The position numbers and the translations under genes are program-made. The notes beneath the pieces were generated by a model. The model had not been told where the DNA came from. It was given only the letters and a program-made list of their open reading frames with translations, and did not search any database. 37,228 nt of DNA from Aquipseudomonas alcaligenes (GTDB lineage Bacteria; Pseudomonadota; Gammaproteobacteria; Pseudomonadales; Pseudomonadaceae): assembly GCF_003205495.1 (NCBI RefSeq), contig NZ_QJRX01000014.1, positions 1 to 37,228 on the forward strand. The letters run 5' to 3'. Below are positions 20,932-29,871 of this stretch, piece after piece. Numbering within the stretch: the first letter of the stretch is position 1; each line of letters starts with the position of its first letter.

Positions 20932-21501
20932 ATGGCCAAGATCATCAGCAAGAAAGACCTGGCCGACCTGCTCGGCAAGTCGCCGCGCTGGATCTCCAAC
21001 CTGATCGACGAGGGCCTGCCAACGGTGGGCGGCGGCGGTCGAGGTGTGGCGGTCGAGATCGACAGCCAGGCCGCCATCGAGTGGCTGATCGCTCGAGAAG
21101 TTCGGCGCGAGCTGGGCGAGGAGGGCGACGACGACGAGGGTGCCGGCTCGGCTTCGACCGAGGAGCGCCTGCTCAAGCGTGCCCGTCGCGAAAAGCTGCA
21201 GATCGAGATCGACAAAGAACGCGGCCGGCTTGTGCCGATTGACGCAGTAATAACCCTGGCGACCAGCATCGCGGCGGTCTATGCGACCCAGCTCGACTCG
21301 CTGCCAAGCCGTTGCGCCTCTGACCTGGCGGTGCTCGATGACCCTGCCACAATCCGAGCTCGACTATTTGAGGAAACGCGGCGTATTCGAGCGGCTACAG
21401 CCGAACGGCTCGAACATCGCGCACGCTGTTTCGCTGCAGAAGTTGGTGAGCTCGATTCACTTCGTCGCGGCGATGGTGAGTGCGCCACCGCCGAGGACTA
21501 G
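20932..21501 (+). CDS. terS: Terminase small subunit (Nu1-like)
   Basis: A 189-residue protein. The N-terminal winged-helix-like part (IISKKDLADLLGKSPRWISNLIDEGLP) resembles lambda Nu1, which recognises cos DNA. A basic helix (EERLLKRARREKLQIEIDKERGRLVPID) and a C-terminal helical segment for large-subunit contact follow. First gene of the packaging cluster. Its leader lacks a clear ribosome site, which suggests regulated or leaderless-like translation. Confidence 0.85.
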   Translation: MAKIISKKDLADLLGKSPRWISNLIDEGLPTVGGGGRGVAVEIDSQAAIEWLIAREVRRELGEEGDDDEGAGSASTEERLLKRARREKLQIEIDKERGRLVPIDAVITLATSIAAVYATQLDSLPSRCASDLAVLDDPATIRARLFEETRRIRAATAERLEHRARCFAAEVGELDSLRRGDGECATAED

Positions 21502-23488
21502 CGACGAGTGGGCACGCGAAAAGCGAATCATGCCCCCGAGCGCGCCGATCCCTGGGCCGTTTAACCCTGACGCCAACCCCTACATGCGCCCGGTTGCCTG
21601 GGCGTTTGCCCAGCCCTGTTTCTCCCGGGTGACCTTCGTCATGGGAACGCAGATGGGCAAGTCGGTGACGATGGAGAACATCATCGGCCACCGGCTCGAC
21701 GAGGATCCTACGCCCTGCCTGTACGTGGCCCCGACCAAGCCGCTGATCGACAGCACGGTCGAGCCCAAGTTTATGGCCATGTTTCGCGAGTGCGCCTCGC
21801 TCTGGAAGAAGTACGACCAGGGCATCAGCACGAAAATGACCAAGTGGCTGGCCGGTACCAAGTTTCGCTTCGCCTGGGCCGGCTCGCCGACTGAGCTCGC
21901 CGCCGACTCTGCCGGCCTGGTGATGGTCGACGAGGTCGACCGGATCGTAAACACCAGCGAAGGCGACACGACCGAGATCATCGAGGCGCGGGGCGACGCC
22001 TACGCCGACTCGAAGATCGGCTACACCGCGACGCCAACGGGCGGCAAGGTTACGCGCCGCGCGGATCCTCGCACCGGCCTGTGGCATTGGGTGCCAGGTG
22101 AAAAGCGGGCGATCAGCTCGAAGGTCTGGCAGCTCTGGCAAAGCGGTACCCGCCACGAGTGGGCGGTACCGTGCCCGCATTGCGGCGAGTACTTCGTGCC
22201 CTGGTCGGATCTGCTGTGGTGGCCTGGCAAGGGCTCGGCCGAAGAATGCACGCCCGACGAGGCCTTCAAGCATGCCCGGCTGACCTGTCCGTCGACCGGC
22301 TGCATGATCGAGGACAAGTGGCGGCCCTGGATGAACAAGCGTGGCGTCGCTGTCGCCCCGGGCGAGTCGGTCACCAAGGCCGGCGCGATTCGTGGCGAGG
22401 CTGACACCGCGGGCTTTACGCACTACTCGATTTGGGTCTCTGGCCTGTGCTCCTTTGCGGTCAAGAAGTCCTACGGATTCCTGGCCAAGAAGCTGTTGGG
22501 GGCTCAGGTTTTCGGCGATCCGGCGCGCCTGCAGGCGGTGTTTAACACTGGGTTTGGCGAGTGCTACTCAGAAGCGGGCGACGCCCCGAGCTGGGAGGAG
22601 GTACGCGCCCAGTGCTACGGCTACGCCGCCGCCGAGCTGCTGCTCGAGCCGTTGCGGATTTTCTGCACTATCGACGTGCAGAAGAATCGCCTGGTGTACG
22701 TCATTCGTGCCTGGTACGCAGCCCTCGGCTCGATGCTCCTCGAGCACGGCGAGCTGTGGGGCGAGACTGACCAGGACGCGGTATGGGAGCAGCTCAGCGA
22801 GCTGATCGACACCGACTACGACGGCCATCCGATCAACCAGACCGGCATCGACATCGGCTACCGCGACGACCAGGTCTACCGCTTTATCAACGAGCACAAG
22901 GGCCGGGCCATGGCCCTGCGCGGTCGCGAACGCCTCGACAAGCCATTCCGAAAGGAAGTGGTCGAGGTCGACCGCAAGGGCAAGACCCGCAAGCGTGGCG
23001 ACGCCCGCTGGGCGTTCGACTCGCCCCTGGCCAAGCGCTGGGTGCATAGCCGTTTCGGTCGCCCTGACACGCGCCCAGGCTGGTGGCTGCTGCATCAGCA
23101 GGTCACCGACGACTACTGCAAGCAGCTGGTCGGCGAGGAGTGGCGCGAGTCTGAGGGCAAGTTCGACCAGGTGGGCGAAAACCACTACCTCGACTGCGAG
23201 GCCATGCAATACGTCCTGGCCATGCACGCCAAGCTGCACCGCCGCAAGGCGGGCCAGCTGACCAAGGCGCAGCTGCGCGAGGCGATCAAGGCCGGCCCGA
23301 TGGCCGAGCGCTTGCCCGCCGAGGTGGCGGATCCGTCACCAGCTGCAGATCCCGAGCCGGTAATGCCGCCTAGTGCGCCCGCCGAGGTTGAGGATAAGCC
23401 CGCCAAGCCCGCGCCGACGCGCAAGGCTGACGCGCCAAAAGCCAAGGCCAAGTCTCGCTTCAACATCATCAGAAAGCCCCGGCGGTGA
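21338..23488 (+). CDS. terL: Terminase large subunit (lambda gpA-like)
   Basis: The packaging motor of the lambda gpA family, ATPase and endonuclease. From the ATG at 21338 it has 716 residues. Walker A-like GTQMGKS is at 103-109, Walker B LVMVDEVD at about 194-201, a zinc-like CPHC near 272, and a nuclease region in the second half (IDIGYRDDQVYRF and NHYLDCEAMQYVLAM). A conserved opening RTSDEWAREKRIMP is at about 53-66. The start is uncertain: 21338 overlaps the small subunit by 164 bases, while TTG 21443, GTG 21446 or ATG 21473 would overlap less. No good ribosome site marks any of them. The Pro/Ala/Lys-rich tail is disordered-looking. Confidence 0.92.
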   Translation: MTLPQSELDYLRKRGVFERLQPNGSNIAHAVSLQKLVSSIHFVAAMVSAPPPRTSDEWAREKRIMPPSAPIPGPFNPDANPYMRPVAWAFAQPCFSRVTFVMGTQMGKSVTMENIIGHRLDEDPTPCLYVAPTKPLIDSTVEPKFMAMFRECASLWKKYDQGISTKMTKWLAGTKFRFAWAGSPTELAADSAGLVMVDEVDRIVNTSEGDTTEIIEARGDAYADSKIGYTATPTGGKVTRRADPRTGLWHWVPGEKRAISSKVWQLWQSGTRHEWAVPCPHCGEYFVPWSDLLWWPGKGSAEECTPDEAFKHARLTCPSTGCMIEDKWRPWMNKRGVAVAPGESVTKAGAIRGEADTAGFTHYSIWVSGLCSFAVKKSYGFLAKKLLGAQVFGDPARLQAVFNTGFGECYSEAGDAPSWEEVRAQCYGYAAAELLLEPLRIFCTIDVQKNRLVYVIRAWYAALGSMLLEHGELWGETDQDAVWEQLSELIDTDYDGHPINQTGIDIGYRDDQVYRFINEHKGRAMALRGRERLDKPFRKEVVEVDRKGKTRKRGDARWAFDSPLAKRWVHSRFGRPDTRPGWWLLHQQVTDDYCKQLVGEEWRESEGKFDQVGENHYLDCEAMQYVLAMHAKLHRRKAGQLTKAQLREAIKAGPMAERLPAEVADPSPAADPEPVMPPSAPAEVEDKPAKPAPTRKADAPKAKAKSRFNIIRKPRR

Positions 23489-23511
23489 TCGCCGGCGGCT
23501 GAGGCAACCCT

Positions 23512-24027
23512 ATGGAACCGACACAACTGCACGCGGGCGACTCTGTCGCCTGGGAACGCGCCGTGCCGGGCTATCCGGCGGCCGATGGCTGGCGACTGTT
23601 CTACGCCCTGATCGGCCCGGCGCAGTACGTGCTCGAGGCGATTGCCGCCGAGCCTTACCGGATCGAGGCCACGGCCGCTGATACCGCGGCGTGGTCGCCT
23701 GGTGCGTACCGCTGGGCCGCGTTCGTCGAGCGCGGCGACACGCGCAAGACGGTGGCCACCGGCCGCCTCGAGGTCTCGCCCAACCTGGCGACGGCTGAAC
23801 CCTACGACGTGCGCAGCCATGCCGAGCGAATGCTCGCGCTGATCGAGGCCGCGCTCGAGAAGCGGATCCCGAAAGACCAGCAGAGCTATGAGATCGACGG
23901 CCTGCGGCTCGACCGGATCCCCATCGAGCGCCTCGATGCCCTGCGCAGCAAGTACCGGCGCGAGCTGATGCGCGAAAAGAACCGCCGCTGGCCGACCGGC
24001 CGAGTGGTCAAATTGTCCATGGGGTAG
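23512..24027 (+). CDS. Head-tail joining protein in the gpW position, 171 aa
   Basis: Sits between large terminase and portal, where lambda has W. Residues about 2-95 form a beta-rich module (AWERAVPGYPAADGWRLFYA; RWAAFVERGDTRKTVATGRL). The C-terminal part (MLALIEAALEKRIPKDQQSY; IDGLRLDRIPIERLDALRSKY) has the helix-hairpin-helix pattern of gpW-like head-completion proteins. A fusion of an extra N-terminal domain onto a gpW-like unit is the likely reading. The function is inferred mainly from position. Confidence 0.6.
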   Translation: MEPTQLHAGDSVAWERAVPGYPAADGWRLFYALIGPAQYVLEAIAAEPYRIEATAADTAAWSPGAYRWAAFVERGDTRKTVATGRLEVSPNLATAEPYDVRSHAERMLALIEAALEKRIPKDQQSYEIDGLRLDRIPIERLDALRSKYRRELMREKNRRWPTGRVVKLSMG

Positions 24028-24030
24028 CCT

Positions 24031-25542
24031 ATGCAACCGTTTAAAGCCCTGGGCCGCTTTCTCGGCCTGGGCGGTGCCCCTACGCCGCCCGCTGAGCGCG
24101 TCGAGCCGCAAGTGGGGCGTCGCCGCGGCTTCAAGATGGCCGGCGGTGGCCGCCTGGCGAAAGCCTGGTCGGGCCGCTCGAGCGGTGCCGATGCTGACCA
24201 GGTGATCTACGCCGACCACGAGACGCTGCGACAGCGCGCCCGCGAGCAGTCGATCAACACCTCCTACCTCAAGCGCTTCTATCGCCTGTTGCGCCAGAAC
24301 GTGATCGGCCCCTACGGCATCCGCCTGCAATCCAAGGCGCTGCTGCCAGACGGCAAGCCCGACCGCGTCACGCGCCGACTGATCGAAAAGGAATGGCGGA
24401 AATTCTGCAAGAAGGGCGTCTTCGACGTCACCGGCCGCTATAGCTACGTGACCTTCTCCTGGCTCTGGCTCGAGACCCTGGCGCGCGATGGCGAGGTGCT
24501 CGTGCGCCTGGTGCGCAATTGGCCAAACCGCTGGGGCTTCGCCCTGCAGATCCTCGAGGCCGACCGCCTCGATCTGAACCTTAACCAGCTGCTCGACAAC
24601 GGCAACCGCATCAGGATGGGCGTCGAGATCGACGAGTGGGAGCGCCCGGTCGCGTACTGGATGCTTAACGACCACCCGGGCGACATCCTGCGCCGCGCCG
24701 AGGAGCGCTACGAGCGGATCCCGGCGAGCGAGCTGATCCACACCTTCGACCCCTGGCGGCCGCATCAGTCGCGCGGCTTCACCTGGACGCACGCCGCGGC
24801 CGTGGACATTCATCACCTGGGCGAGTTTCGCTCGGCGACCCTGGTCAAGGCCGAGCACGCGGCCAAGATCACCGGCTTCTACGAGCAGGACGCCGAGTGG
24901 CTGGATCCGCCCGACGACGAGACGGGCGACGTCGACGTGGTCGAGGAGGTCGAGGCCGGCACCACCAAGGTGCTGCCCTACGGCCTGACCTACAAGCCGC
25001 ACCAGAACGCCTCGCCCGGTAGCGACTACGCCCCGTTCGTGAAGGACACCCTGCGCGGCGGTGCCGCTGGCCTGGGGCCGAGCTACAACCGCCTGGCCAA
25101 CGACCTGGAGGGCGTCAGCTTCTCCTCGCTGCGCTCTGGCGAGCTGGACGAGCGCGACTTCTACAAGTGCTGCCAGGAGCTCGTGATCAGCGAGCTGCTC
25201 GAGCGCATGGGCGAGGAGTGGTTCAACTGCGCCTTGCTCAAGGGCGCGATCAAGATCGCCCCGCGCGATCTGCCCCGCTGCAGCGACCAGGAATGGCAGG
25301 CCCGCGGCTGGGATTGGGTCGACCCATTGAAGGACTCGAAGGCCTCGCGCGAAAGCGTCAGCGGCCGGATCAAGTCGCGCAGCCACTACATCCGCCTCAA
25401 CGGCGACGACCCCGACGAGGTTTTCGAGGAGCTCGCTCAAGAGGAGCAGCAGCTCCGAGAAATGGGGCTGCTCGCTGAACCAACACCAACCAACCAGGAG
25501 AAGCCTGACGATGCCAGCGACGACCGCGAAGAAGACGAGTAG
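24031..25542 (+). CDS. Portal protein (lambda gpB-like)
   Basis: A 503-residue portal of the lambda gpB family, forming the dodecameric ring through which DNA enters and leaves the capsid. Typical segments are QRAREQSINTSYLKRFYRLL, QNVIGPYGIRLQ, EVLVRLVRNWPNRWGFALQI and VEIDEWERPVAYWML, then YERIPASELIHTFDPWRPHQ and EGVSFSSLRSGELDERDFY. The C-terminal 70 residues are acidic and disordered-looking. The stop lies 32 bases inside the next gene. Confidence 0.92.
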   Translation: MQPFKALGRFLGLGGAPTPPAERVEPQVGRRRGFKMAGGGRLAKAWSGRSSGADADQVIYADHETLRQRAREQSINTSYLKRFYRLLRQNVIGPYGIRLQSKALLPDGKPDRVTRRLIEKEWRKFCKKGVFDVTGRYSYVTFSWLWLETLARDGEVLVRLVRNWPNRWGFALQILEADRLDLNLNQLLDNGNRIRMGVEIDEWERPVAYWMLNDHPGDILRRAEERYERIPASELIHTFDPWRPHQSRGFTWTHAAAVDIHHLGEFRSATLVKAEHAAKITGFYEQDAEWLDPPDDETGDVDVVEEVEAGTTKVLPYGLTYKPHQNASPGSDYAPFVKDTLRGGAAGLGPSYNRLANDLEGVSFSSLRSGELDERDFYKCCQELVISELLERMGEEWFNCALLKGAIKIAPRDLPRCSDQEWQARGWDWVDPLKDSKASRESVSGRIKSRSHYIRLNGDDPDEVFEELAQEEQQLREMGLLAEPTPTNQEKPDDASDDREEDE

Positions 25543-27406
25543 CGCGGAGCCGATGCCCGTCCTGCGCCAGATCGAGGGCCAGCAGCTGCAGCGCGTGCTG
25601 GCTGTCGACCGCGACACCCTGGATCTCGAGCAACGCACCGTCGAGGTGGCCGTCTCGAGCGAATACGGCGTGCGTCGGTGGTTCGGCATGGAAGTGCTCG
25701 ACCACTCCGAGGACTCGATAGACCTGACCCGGCTCCGTAATGGCGCGCCTCTGCTGCTGCAGCACAACAGCTGGTCGGGCCAGATCGGCGTGGTCGAGGA
25801 CGCCTGGCTCGACGCTGATCGGAAGATCCGCGCCCGCGTGCGCTTCTCGCGCAGCGAGCAGGCCGAGCCGATCTGGCAGGACGTCGTCGACAACATCCGC
25901 CGCAACATCAGCTGCGGCTACCTGGTGCATGAAATGGTGCTCGAGCGTTCCGAGAACGGCCTCGATCACTACCGCGTTACCCGCTGGGAGCCCTACGAGG
26001 TTTCCAGCGTATCCGTGCCTGCAGACCCGACCGTCGGGGTGGGGCGCTCCAATGAAGCAACGACCAACACCATCACCATTCGAGGTATTGCAATGCCCAA
26101 GCCGAACGAACCCCAAGAAGACGGTCAGCAGACTCGCAACATTCCAGCGCCTGTTGCTGGCGGCGACCTGGTTACCGCTGAGCGTCAGCGCATCGCTGAC
26201 ATCTACGCCCTGGGCGACCGCTTCCAGCAGCGCGACCTGGCCGCTGACGCAGTGACCGGCGGGCACAGCGTCGACCAGTTCCGCGCCGTGCTGCTCGAGC
26301 GCCAAGCGCCCGGTGGTGCCAAGCCGCTGGCCCCTGCGCAGCCCAAGCCGGGCGAGCGCGACCTGCCGGGCTTCGTCAAGGATGTTTCCGCGCGTGGCCT
26401 GGGCCTGACCGAAAAGGAAATGGACAGCTTCTCGCTGATGCGCGCCATGAACGCCTACGCCGAGAAGGACTGGAGCAAGGCCGGCCTCGAGCGCGAGGTC
26501 AGCCTGGCCCTGGCCGACACCCTCAAGAAAGAGGCCCGCGGTTTCTTCGTGCCGCATGACCTGCTCGTGCGCGGTATGTCGAAGGGCGAGGCCGGCAAGG
26601 GTGGCGAGCTGGTGGCCACTGAGCTGCGCGTCGATCAGTTTATCGACATCCTGCGCAACAAGACCAAGATGGCCCAGCTCGGCATGCGCATGCTCGGCGG
26701 CCTGGTCGGCGATCTGGATCTGCCGAAGAAGGTCAACGGCTCCAACTTCTACTGGCTGGGCGAGGGCGACAACGTCACCCCGAGCGACTTCGACCTGACC
26801 ACCATCCCGCTGTCGCCGAAGACCATCGCGGGCGCGATCCCGGTCACCCGCAAGCTGCGCAAGCAGGCGGCGAAGTCCATCGAGGCGATGATCATCAGCG
26901 ACCTGGTCGAAGGCCTGGGCGTTGCCATCGACTTGGCGATGCTGCTCGGTACCGGCGCGGACAACCAGCCGCTGGGCCTGCTGAATCAAGTCGGCCTGCC
27001 GTCTGTGACCTATCCGGCCGGCGGTATCGACTGGGCGTCCGTGGTGGCCATGGAGACCAAGGCGGGCACCTTCAACGTCGAGGGCGACTCCCTGGCCTAC
27101 CTGACCAGCGTCACCCAGCGCGGTGCAGCTAAGAGCACCCAGGTATTCGCCAACACCGGCGAGCGCCTCTGGAAAGACAACGAGGTCAACGGCTACAGCG
27201 CCCATGCGACCAACCAGATGCCGGCAGACAAGTGGCTGTTTGGCGACTTCTCGCAGCTGGTGTGCGGCCTGTGGGGCGTGCTGGATCTCAAGCCCGACCC
27301 GTATGCCTTGGCTGGCAGCGACGGCCTGATGCTGCGCGTGTTCCAAGACGTCGACGCCGCCGTGCGCCGCAAGGAAGCCTTCTGCGTTGGCGTGAAAGGC
27401 GTTTAA
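25511..27406 (+). CDS. Fused prohead protease - major capsid protein (HK97 type)
   Basis: A 631-residue fusion. Residues about 25-180 are an HK97-type prohead serine protease, with His85 (LLLQHNSW) and Ser134 (NISCGYLVH) as probable catalytic residues. Residues about 195-330 look like scaffold/delta domain. Residues about 330-631 are the HK97-fold capsid subunit (VPHDLLVRG, VDQFIDILRNKTKMAQLGMR, VNGSNFYWLGEGDNV, TIPLSPKTIAGAIPVTRKLR, GTGADNQPLGLLNQ). The protease presumably cuts itself and the scaffold away during maturation. An internal ATG at 26093 with GAGGT 6 bases upstream could give unfused capsid protein of 437 residues. The start at 25511 could instead be 25553. Confidence 0.92.
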   Translation: MPATTAKKTSSAEPMPVLRQIEGQQLQRVLAVDRDTLDLEQRTVEVAVSSEYGVRRWFGMEVLDHSEDSIDLTRLRNGAPLLLQHNSWSGQIGVVEDAWLDADRKIRARVRFSRSEQAEPIWQDVVDNIRRNISCGYLVHEMVLERSENGLDHYRVTRWEPYEVSSVSVPADPTVGVGRSNEATTNTITIRGIAMPKPNEPQEDGQQTRNIPAPVAGGDLVTAERQRIADIYALGDRFQQRDLAADAVTGGHSVDQFRAVLLERQAPGGAKPLAPAQPKPGERDLPGFVKDVSARGLGLTEKEMDSFSLMRAMNAYAEKDWSKAGLEREVSLALADTLKKEARGFFVPHDLLVRGMSKGEAGKGGELVATELRVDQFIDILRNKTKMAQLGMRMLGGLVGDLDLPKKVNGSNFYWLGEGDNVTPSDFDLTTIPLSPKTIAGAIPVTRKLRKQAAKSIEAMIISDLVEGLGVAIDLAMLLGTGADNQPLGLLNQVGLPSVTYPAGGIDWASVVAMETKAGTFNVEGDSLAYLTSVTQRGAAKSTQVFANTGERLWKDNEVNGYSAHATNQMPADKWLFGDFSQLVCGLWGVLDLKPDPYALAGSDGLMLRVFQDVDAAVRRKEAFCVGVKGV

Positions 27407-27430
27407 CCCGAACCTGAAAGCGGGCAGGTA

Positions 27431-27452
27431 GGGGGCTCCGGCCCCCGTTTTG
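27431..27452 (+). terminator. Hairpin after the capsid gene
   Basis: GGGGGC (27431-27436), TCCG, GCCCCC (27441-27446), then GTTTT. Probably a partial terminator or 3' end protecting the abundant capsid mRNA. Confidence 0.6.
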
Positions 27453-27478
27453 CCCCTTTCCCTGAATAGGTGCCCCCT

Positions 27479-27889
27479 ATGTCTACCACTCAAATGCGCA
27501 CCGCCCTCGTGGTGCTGCTGACGGATCTCACCGTACACGGTGACGTGATCCCCGAAAAAACCGTGATCGAGGTCGAGCGCTCGATCCGCAACGACTGGTT
27601 CGGCTCGAAGCTGTGCCGCGACGCGACGGTCGAAGAAATCGCCGAGTACCGCGGGCAGGAGCACGCCGCTGACGGCTTCGACGAGCAGCTGCAGCTCGAC
27701 CAGGCGCAATTGCTCGCCGACATCGAGGCGAAGAAGGGCGACCTGGCCACCCTGCAGGAGTCGGTCGAGCTGCTGACCGAGGCGCGCGCGGGCCTGCAGG
27801 CCGAGGTCGACGACCTGGGCAAGCAGAAGAAGGCCTTGGCCGATGAAGTCGCCGCCCTGGAGAAAGCCAAGAAGGCGGCCGGCAAGTGA
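27479..27889 (+). CDS. Coiled-coil protein in the lambda FI position, 136 aa
   Basis: The first ~60 residues (MRTALVVLLTDLTVHGDVIP, EVERSIRNDWFGSKLCRDA) form a small domain. The remainder is a long Lys/Glu/Ala coiled coil (LLADIEAKKGDLATLQESVE, LLTEARAGLQAEVDDLGKQK). It lies between capsid and FII-like genes, exactly where lambda has FI, the packaging accessory protein. Homology is not evident, so the role is positional inference. It shares 4 bases with the next gene (GTGA). Confidence 0.6.
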   Translation: MSTTQMRTALVVLLTDLTVHGDVIPEKTVIEVERSIRNDWFGSKLCRDATVEEIAEYRGQEHAADGFDEQLQLDQAQLLADIEAKKGDLATLQESVELLTEARAGLQAEVDDLGKQKKALADEVAALEKAKKAAGK

Positions 27890-28266
27890 TAGGTGCCGAT
27901 GATCTCGGCGACTTCTTCGACCCCGACGAGTTCGGTACCACCGCGCAGCTGCTCGTGCCGGGCCAGCCCGCGCGCCAGGTCAGCGCCCTCGAGGGTGCGC
28001 CGGGTGCGTCGGGCCGGCTGTATCGCTCGGGCGTGGATCCGAACGCCTCAAGCCTGCGGGTGAAGCCCGCCCAGGTGAAGCTGCAGCTGGCCCGGGGCGA
28101 TGTCCCGGCCGACTACCAGCTCGCCAAGGTGGCGCTCGAGGGCGTGGAGTACTCAATCGCAAACGTGGAACCCCTGGGGCGGCTGCGCTCGCTGCTGACC
28201 CTGATCCCCTACGGTGACCGCTCGGCTCCGGCCGGGGAGCGTGGCAAGTGGCAGGCTTCCAACTGA
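27886..28266 (+). CDS. Head-tail attachment protein (lambda FII-like)
   Basis: A 126-residue protein with a GTG start in the overlap with the previous stop. DLGDFFDPDEFGTTAQLLVP at the N-terminus and a beta-rich middle (LRVKPAQVKLQLARGDVPAD; LAKVALEGVEYSIANVEPLG) fit the FII/Phage_attach family, which forms the ring joining head and tail. Lambda gpFII has 117 residues. Coupled by overlap with the Z-like gene. Confidence 0.75.
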   Translation: MIGADDLGDFFDPDEFGTTAQLLVPGQPARQVSALEGAPGASGRLYRSGVDPNASSLRVKPAQVKLQLARGDVPADYQLAKVALEGVEYSIANVEPLGRLRSLLTLIPYGDRSAPAGERGKWQASN

Positions 28267-28772
28267 ATTTCGAGGTGGACGGCTGGGCCGGCGTAGAAAG
28301 CGCCCTGGCCGATGCACCTCGCAAGCTGGATCTGGCCGCCGCCCGCGCCCTGCGCAAGACGGCGCAATGGCTGCGCACGCACAGCTCGCGGGAAATCGCC
28401 CGCGAGCTGGGCATCACGCAAAGCCCGGTACGCCACCGCTACAACATTTACAGCCAGTCGACGGCCCGCGAGGTAAAGCTCTGGGTCGGCCTGCAGCCTA
28501 TCGGCGTTCACTACCTGGGCACGCCCAGGCAGACGGCGACGGGCGTCAAGGTTGGGCATCGCGATTATGACGACGCCTTCATATCGCCGATGAAGTCGAG
28601 CCAGCGGCTCGTCTTTCGGCGCAAGGGTCGCGAGCGCTTGCCCATCGAGAAAGTGACCGAGGACTGGGAAGGCCCAGCCCTTGGCGCGCTCGAGCGCTGG
28701 GAGCGCCGCGCGATGGAACGCTTCATGGAGCTATTCGAGCACGAGGCGCGTTATGCCCTTCAAACCGCTTAA
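28248..28772 (+). CDS. Minor tail protein Z-like (tail completion)
   Basis: A 174-residue protein starting with GTG at 28248 inside the previous gene. The segment LDLAAARALRKTAQWLRTHS, then IARELGITQSPVRHRYNIYS and a basic second half (SSQRLVFRRKGRERLPIEKV) match the lambda gpZ family. In lambda Z is needed for correct DNA positioning and tail attachment. The C-terminal part overlaps the next gene by 20 bases. Confidence 0.78.
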   Translation: MAGFQLNFEVDGWAGVESALADAPRKLDLAAARALRKTAQWLRTHSSREIARELGITQSPVRHRYNIYSQSTAREVKLWVGLQPIGVHYLGTPRQTATGVKVGHRDYDDAFISPMKSSQRLVFRRKGRERLPIEKVTEDWEGPALGALERWERRAMERFMELFEHEARYALQTA

Positions 28773-29250
28773 CCAGGTCTCCGACCTTTTCTTCGCCATC
28801 GGCGACGCTATCCATGCCGCGGGCCTGGGCGTCGACGTGGCCAATTACGACGAGTTCGAGGGCACCGTGCGCCATGCCACGGTGCTGATCGAGCTCGAGC
28901 GCACCACCCCGGCCGTCAAGCAAAACGACGGGCGCTATGTGCATGCCGTCACCGTCACCCTGCACGGCGTTGTCGGCCGGTGGCGCAAGCATGCCGCCCT
29001 CGAGGCGGTGAACCTGGCCACGTGCCTGGAGCGCCTCGCCGACTCAAACCGCTGGGGCTTTCAAGGGCGCTTTTGTGGTTTGCCCGAGGATATGCGCAGC
29101 GGGCCGTCGATGTTTCAGCGCGGCTCCGATGGCTATGACGCCTGGGCCGTGACGTTCCGGCAATCGCTGGCCATTGGTACCGACCGGGCGCTGCCCGAAT
29201 TTGGAGAGGCCCCCTCGGCCACTGCCGAGGTGTGGCAGATCGAGGCTTAA
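28753..29250 (+). CDS. Protein in the tail-terminator (lambda U) position, 165 aa
   Basis: ATG at 28753 inside the end of the Z-like gene. Mixed alpha/beta sequence (LNQVSDLFFAIGDAIHAAGL; VRHATVLIELERTTPAVKQN; RYVHAVTVTLHGVVGRWRKH; AWAVTFRQSLAIGTDRALPE) of the size and type of tail-terminator proteins that cap the tail tube. Position after Z supports this. No family alignment was possible here. Confidence 0.55.
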   Translation: MPFKPLNQVSDLFFAIGDAIHAAGLGVDVANYDEFEGTVRHATVLIELERTTPAVKQNDGRYVHAVTVTLHGVVGRWRKHAALEAVNLATCLERLADSNRWGFQGRFCGLPEDMRSGPSMFQRGSDGYDAWAVTFRQSLAIGTDRALPEFGEAPSATAEVWQIEA

Positions 29251-29253
29251 CCC

Positions 29254-29871
29254 ATGTTTAACGCCTACCTGCGTATCCAGCTCGCGCCGCTGATCGAGCG
29301 CCTGGCTTCGCTCGAGGCTGAGCTCGAGGATCTGCGCCGCCGCGCCGACGGGCACAACCGCATCGGCACGGTGGTGGCGGTGGATCCGGCGAAAGTGCTC
29401 TGCCAGGTCAGCCACGGCGAGCTGCGCTCGCCCTGGATCAAGTACGCATGCTTGGCGGCCGGCGAGGTCAACGAGACCCGGCACCCGTCGGTGGGCGAGC
29501 AGTGCCTGCTGCTGAACTACGGCGGCGGCGATGGCAGTGCCCAGGCGATTGCCCTCCTCGGCTTGCCCTCGGCGCAGTTCCCGCCGGTCTCTGACCGCGC
29601 CGAGCTGCACCGCCGCACCTACCCGGACGGCACCGAAAGCAGCTACGACCACGTGGCGCATGCCTTGGACTGGAAAAACGGCCCGACCACGGTCAAGGCC
29701 GACCAGGCCGGCATCGAGCTGCTGAGCAATGGCAGCGGCCTACGGATCGACGCCTCGGGCGTTCACCTGGTCGGGCCGAAGGTAGACCACGAAGGCGTCG
29801 ACATCGGGAAAACCCACCCGCATTTAGACCTGCAGAATGCTGCGGTCGCTACCGGAAAGCCGAAACCATGA
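29254..29871 (+). CDS. V: Baseplate spike protein V (P2 gpV-like)
   Basis: A 205-residue gpV-family protein: N-terminal helix (LIERLASLEAELEDLRRRAD), an OB-fold (HNRIGTVVAVDPAKVLCQVS; RHPSVGEQCLLLNYGGGDGS) and a C-terminal repeated beta-spike region ending in a histidine motif (GKTHPHLDLQ). That motif in the family helps bind metal at the spike apex. It pierces the outer membrane. First gene of the P2-like baseplate module; the lambda-like head module ends just before it. Confidence 0.9.
   Translation: MFNAYLRIQLAPLIERLASLEAELEDLRRRADGHNRIGTVVAVDPAKVLCQVSHGELRSPWIKYACLAAGEVNETRHPSVGEQCLLLNYGGGDGSAQAIALLGLPSAQFPPVSDRAELHRRTYPDGTESSYDHVAHALDWKNGPTTVKADQAGIELLSNGSGLRIDASGVHLVGPKVDHEGVDIGKTHPHLDLQNAAVATGKPKP

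Noticed and set aside
23185..25908. Very long minus-strand open frame (907 codons) and others of 770 and 408 codons opposite head and tail genes
   Set aside because: They lie wholly antisense to well-recognised terminase, portal, capsid and tape-measure genes. Their composition is the Leu/Gly/Ala/Arg-rich type produced by GC-rich codon shadows, and none has ribosome sites.
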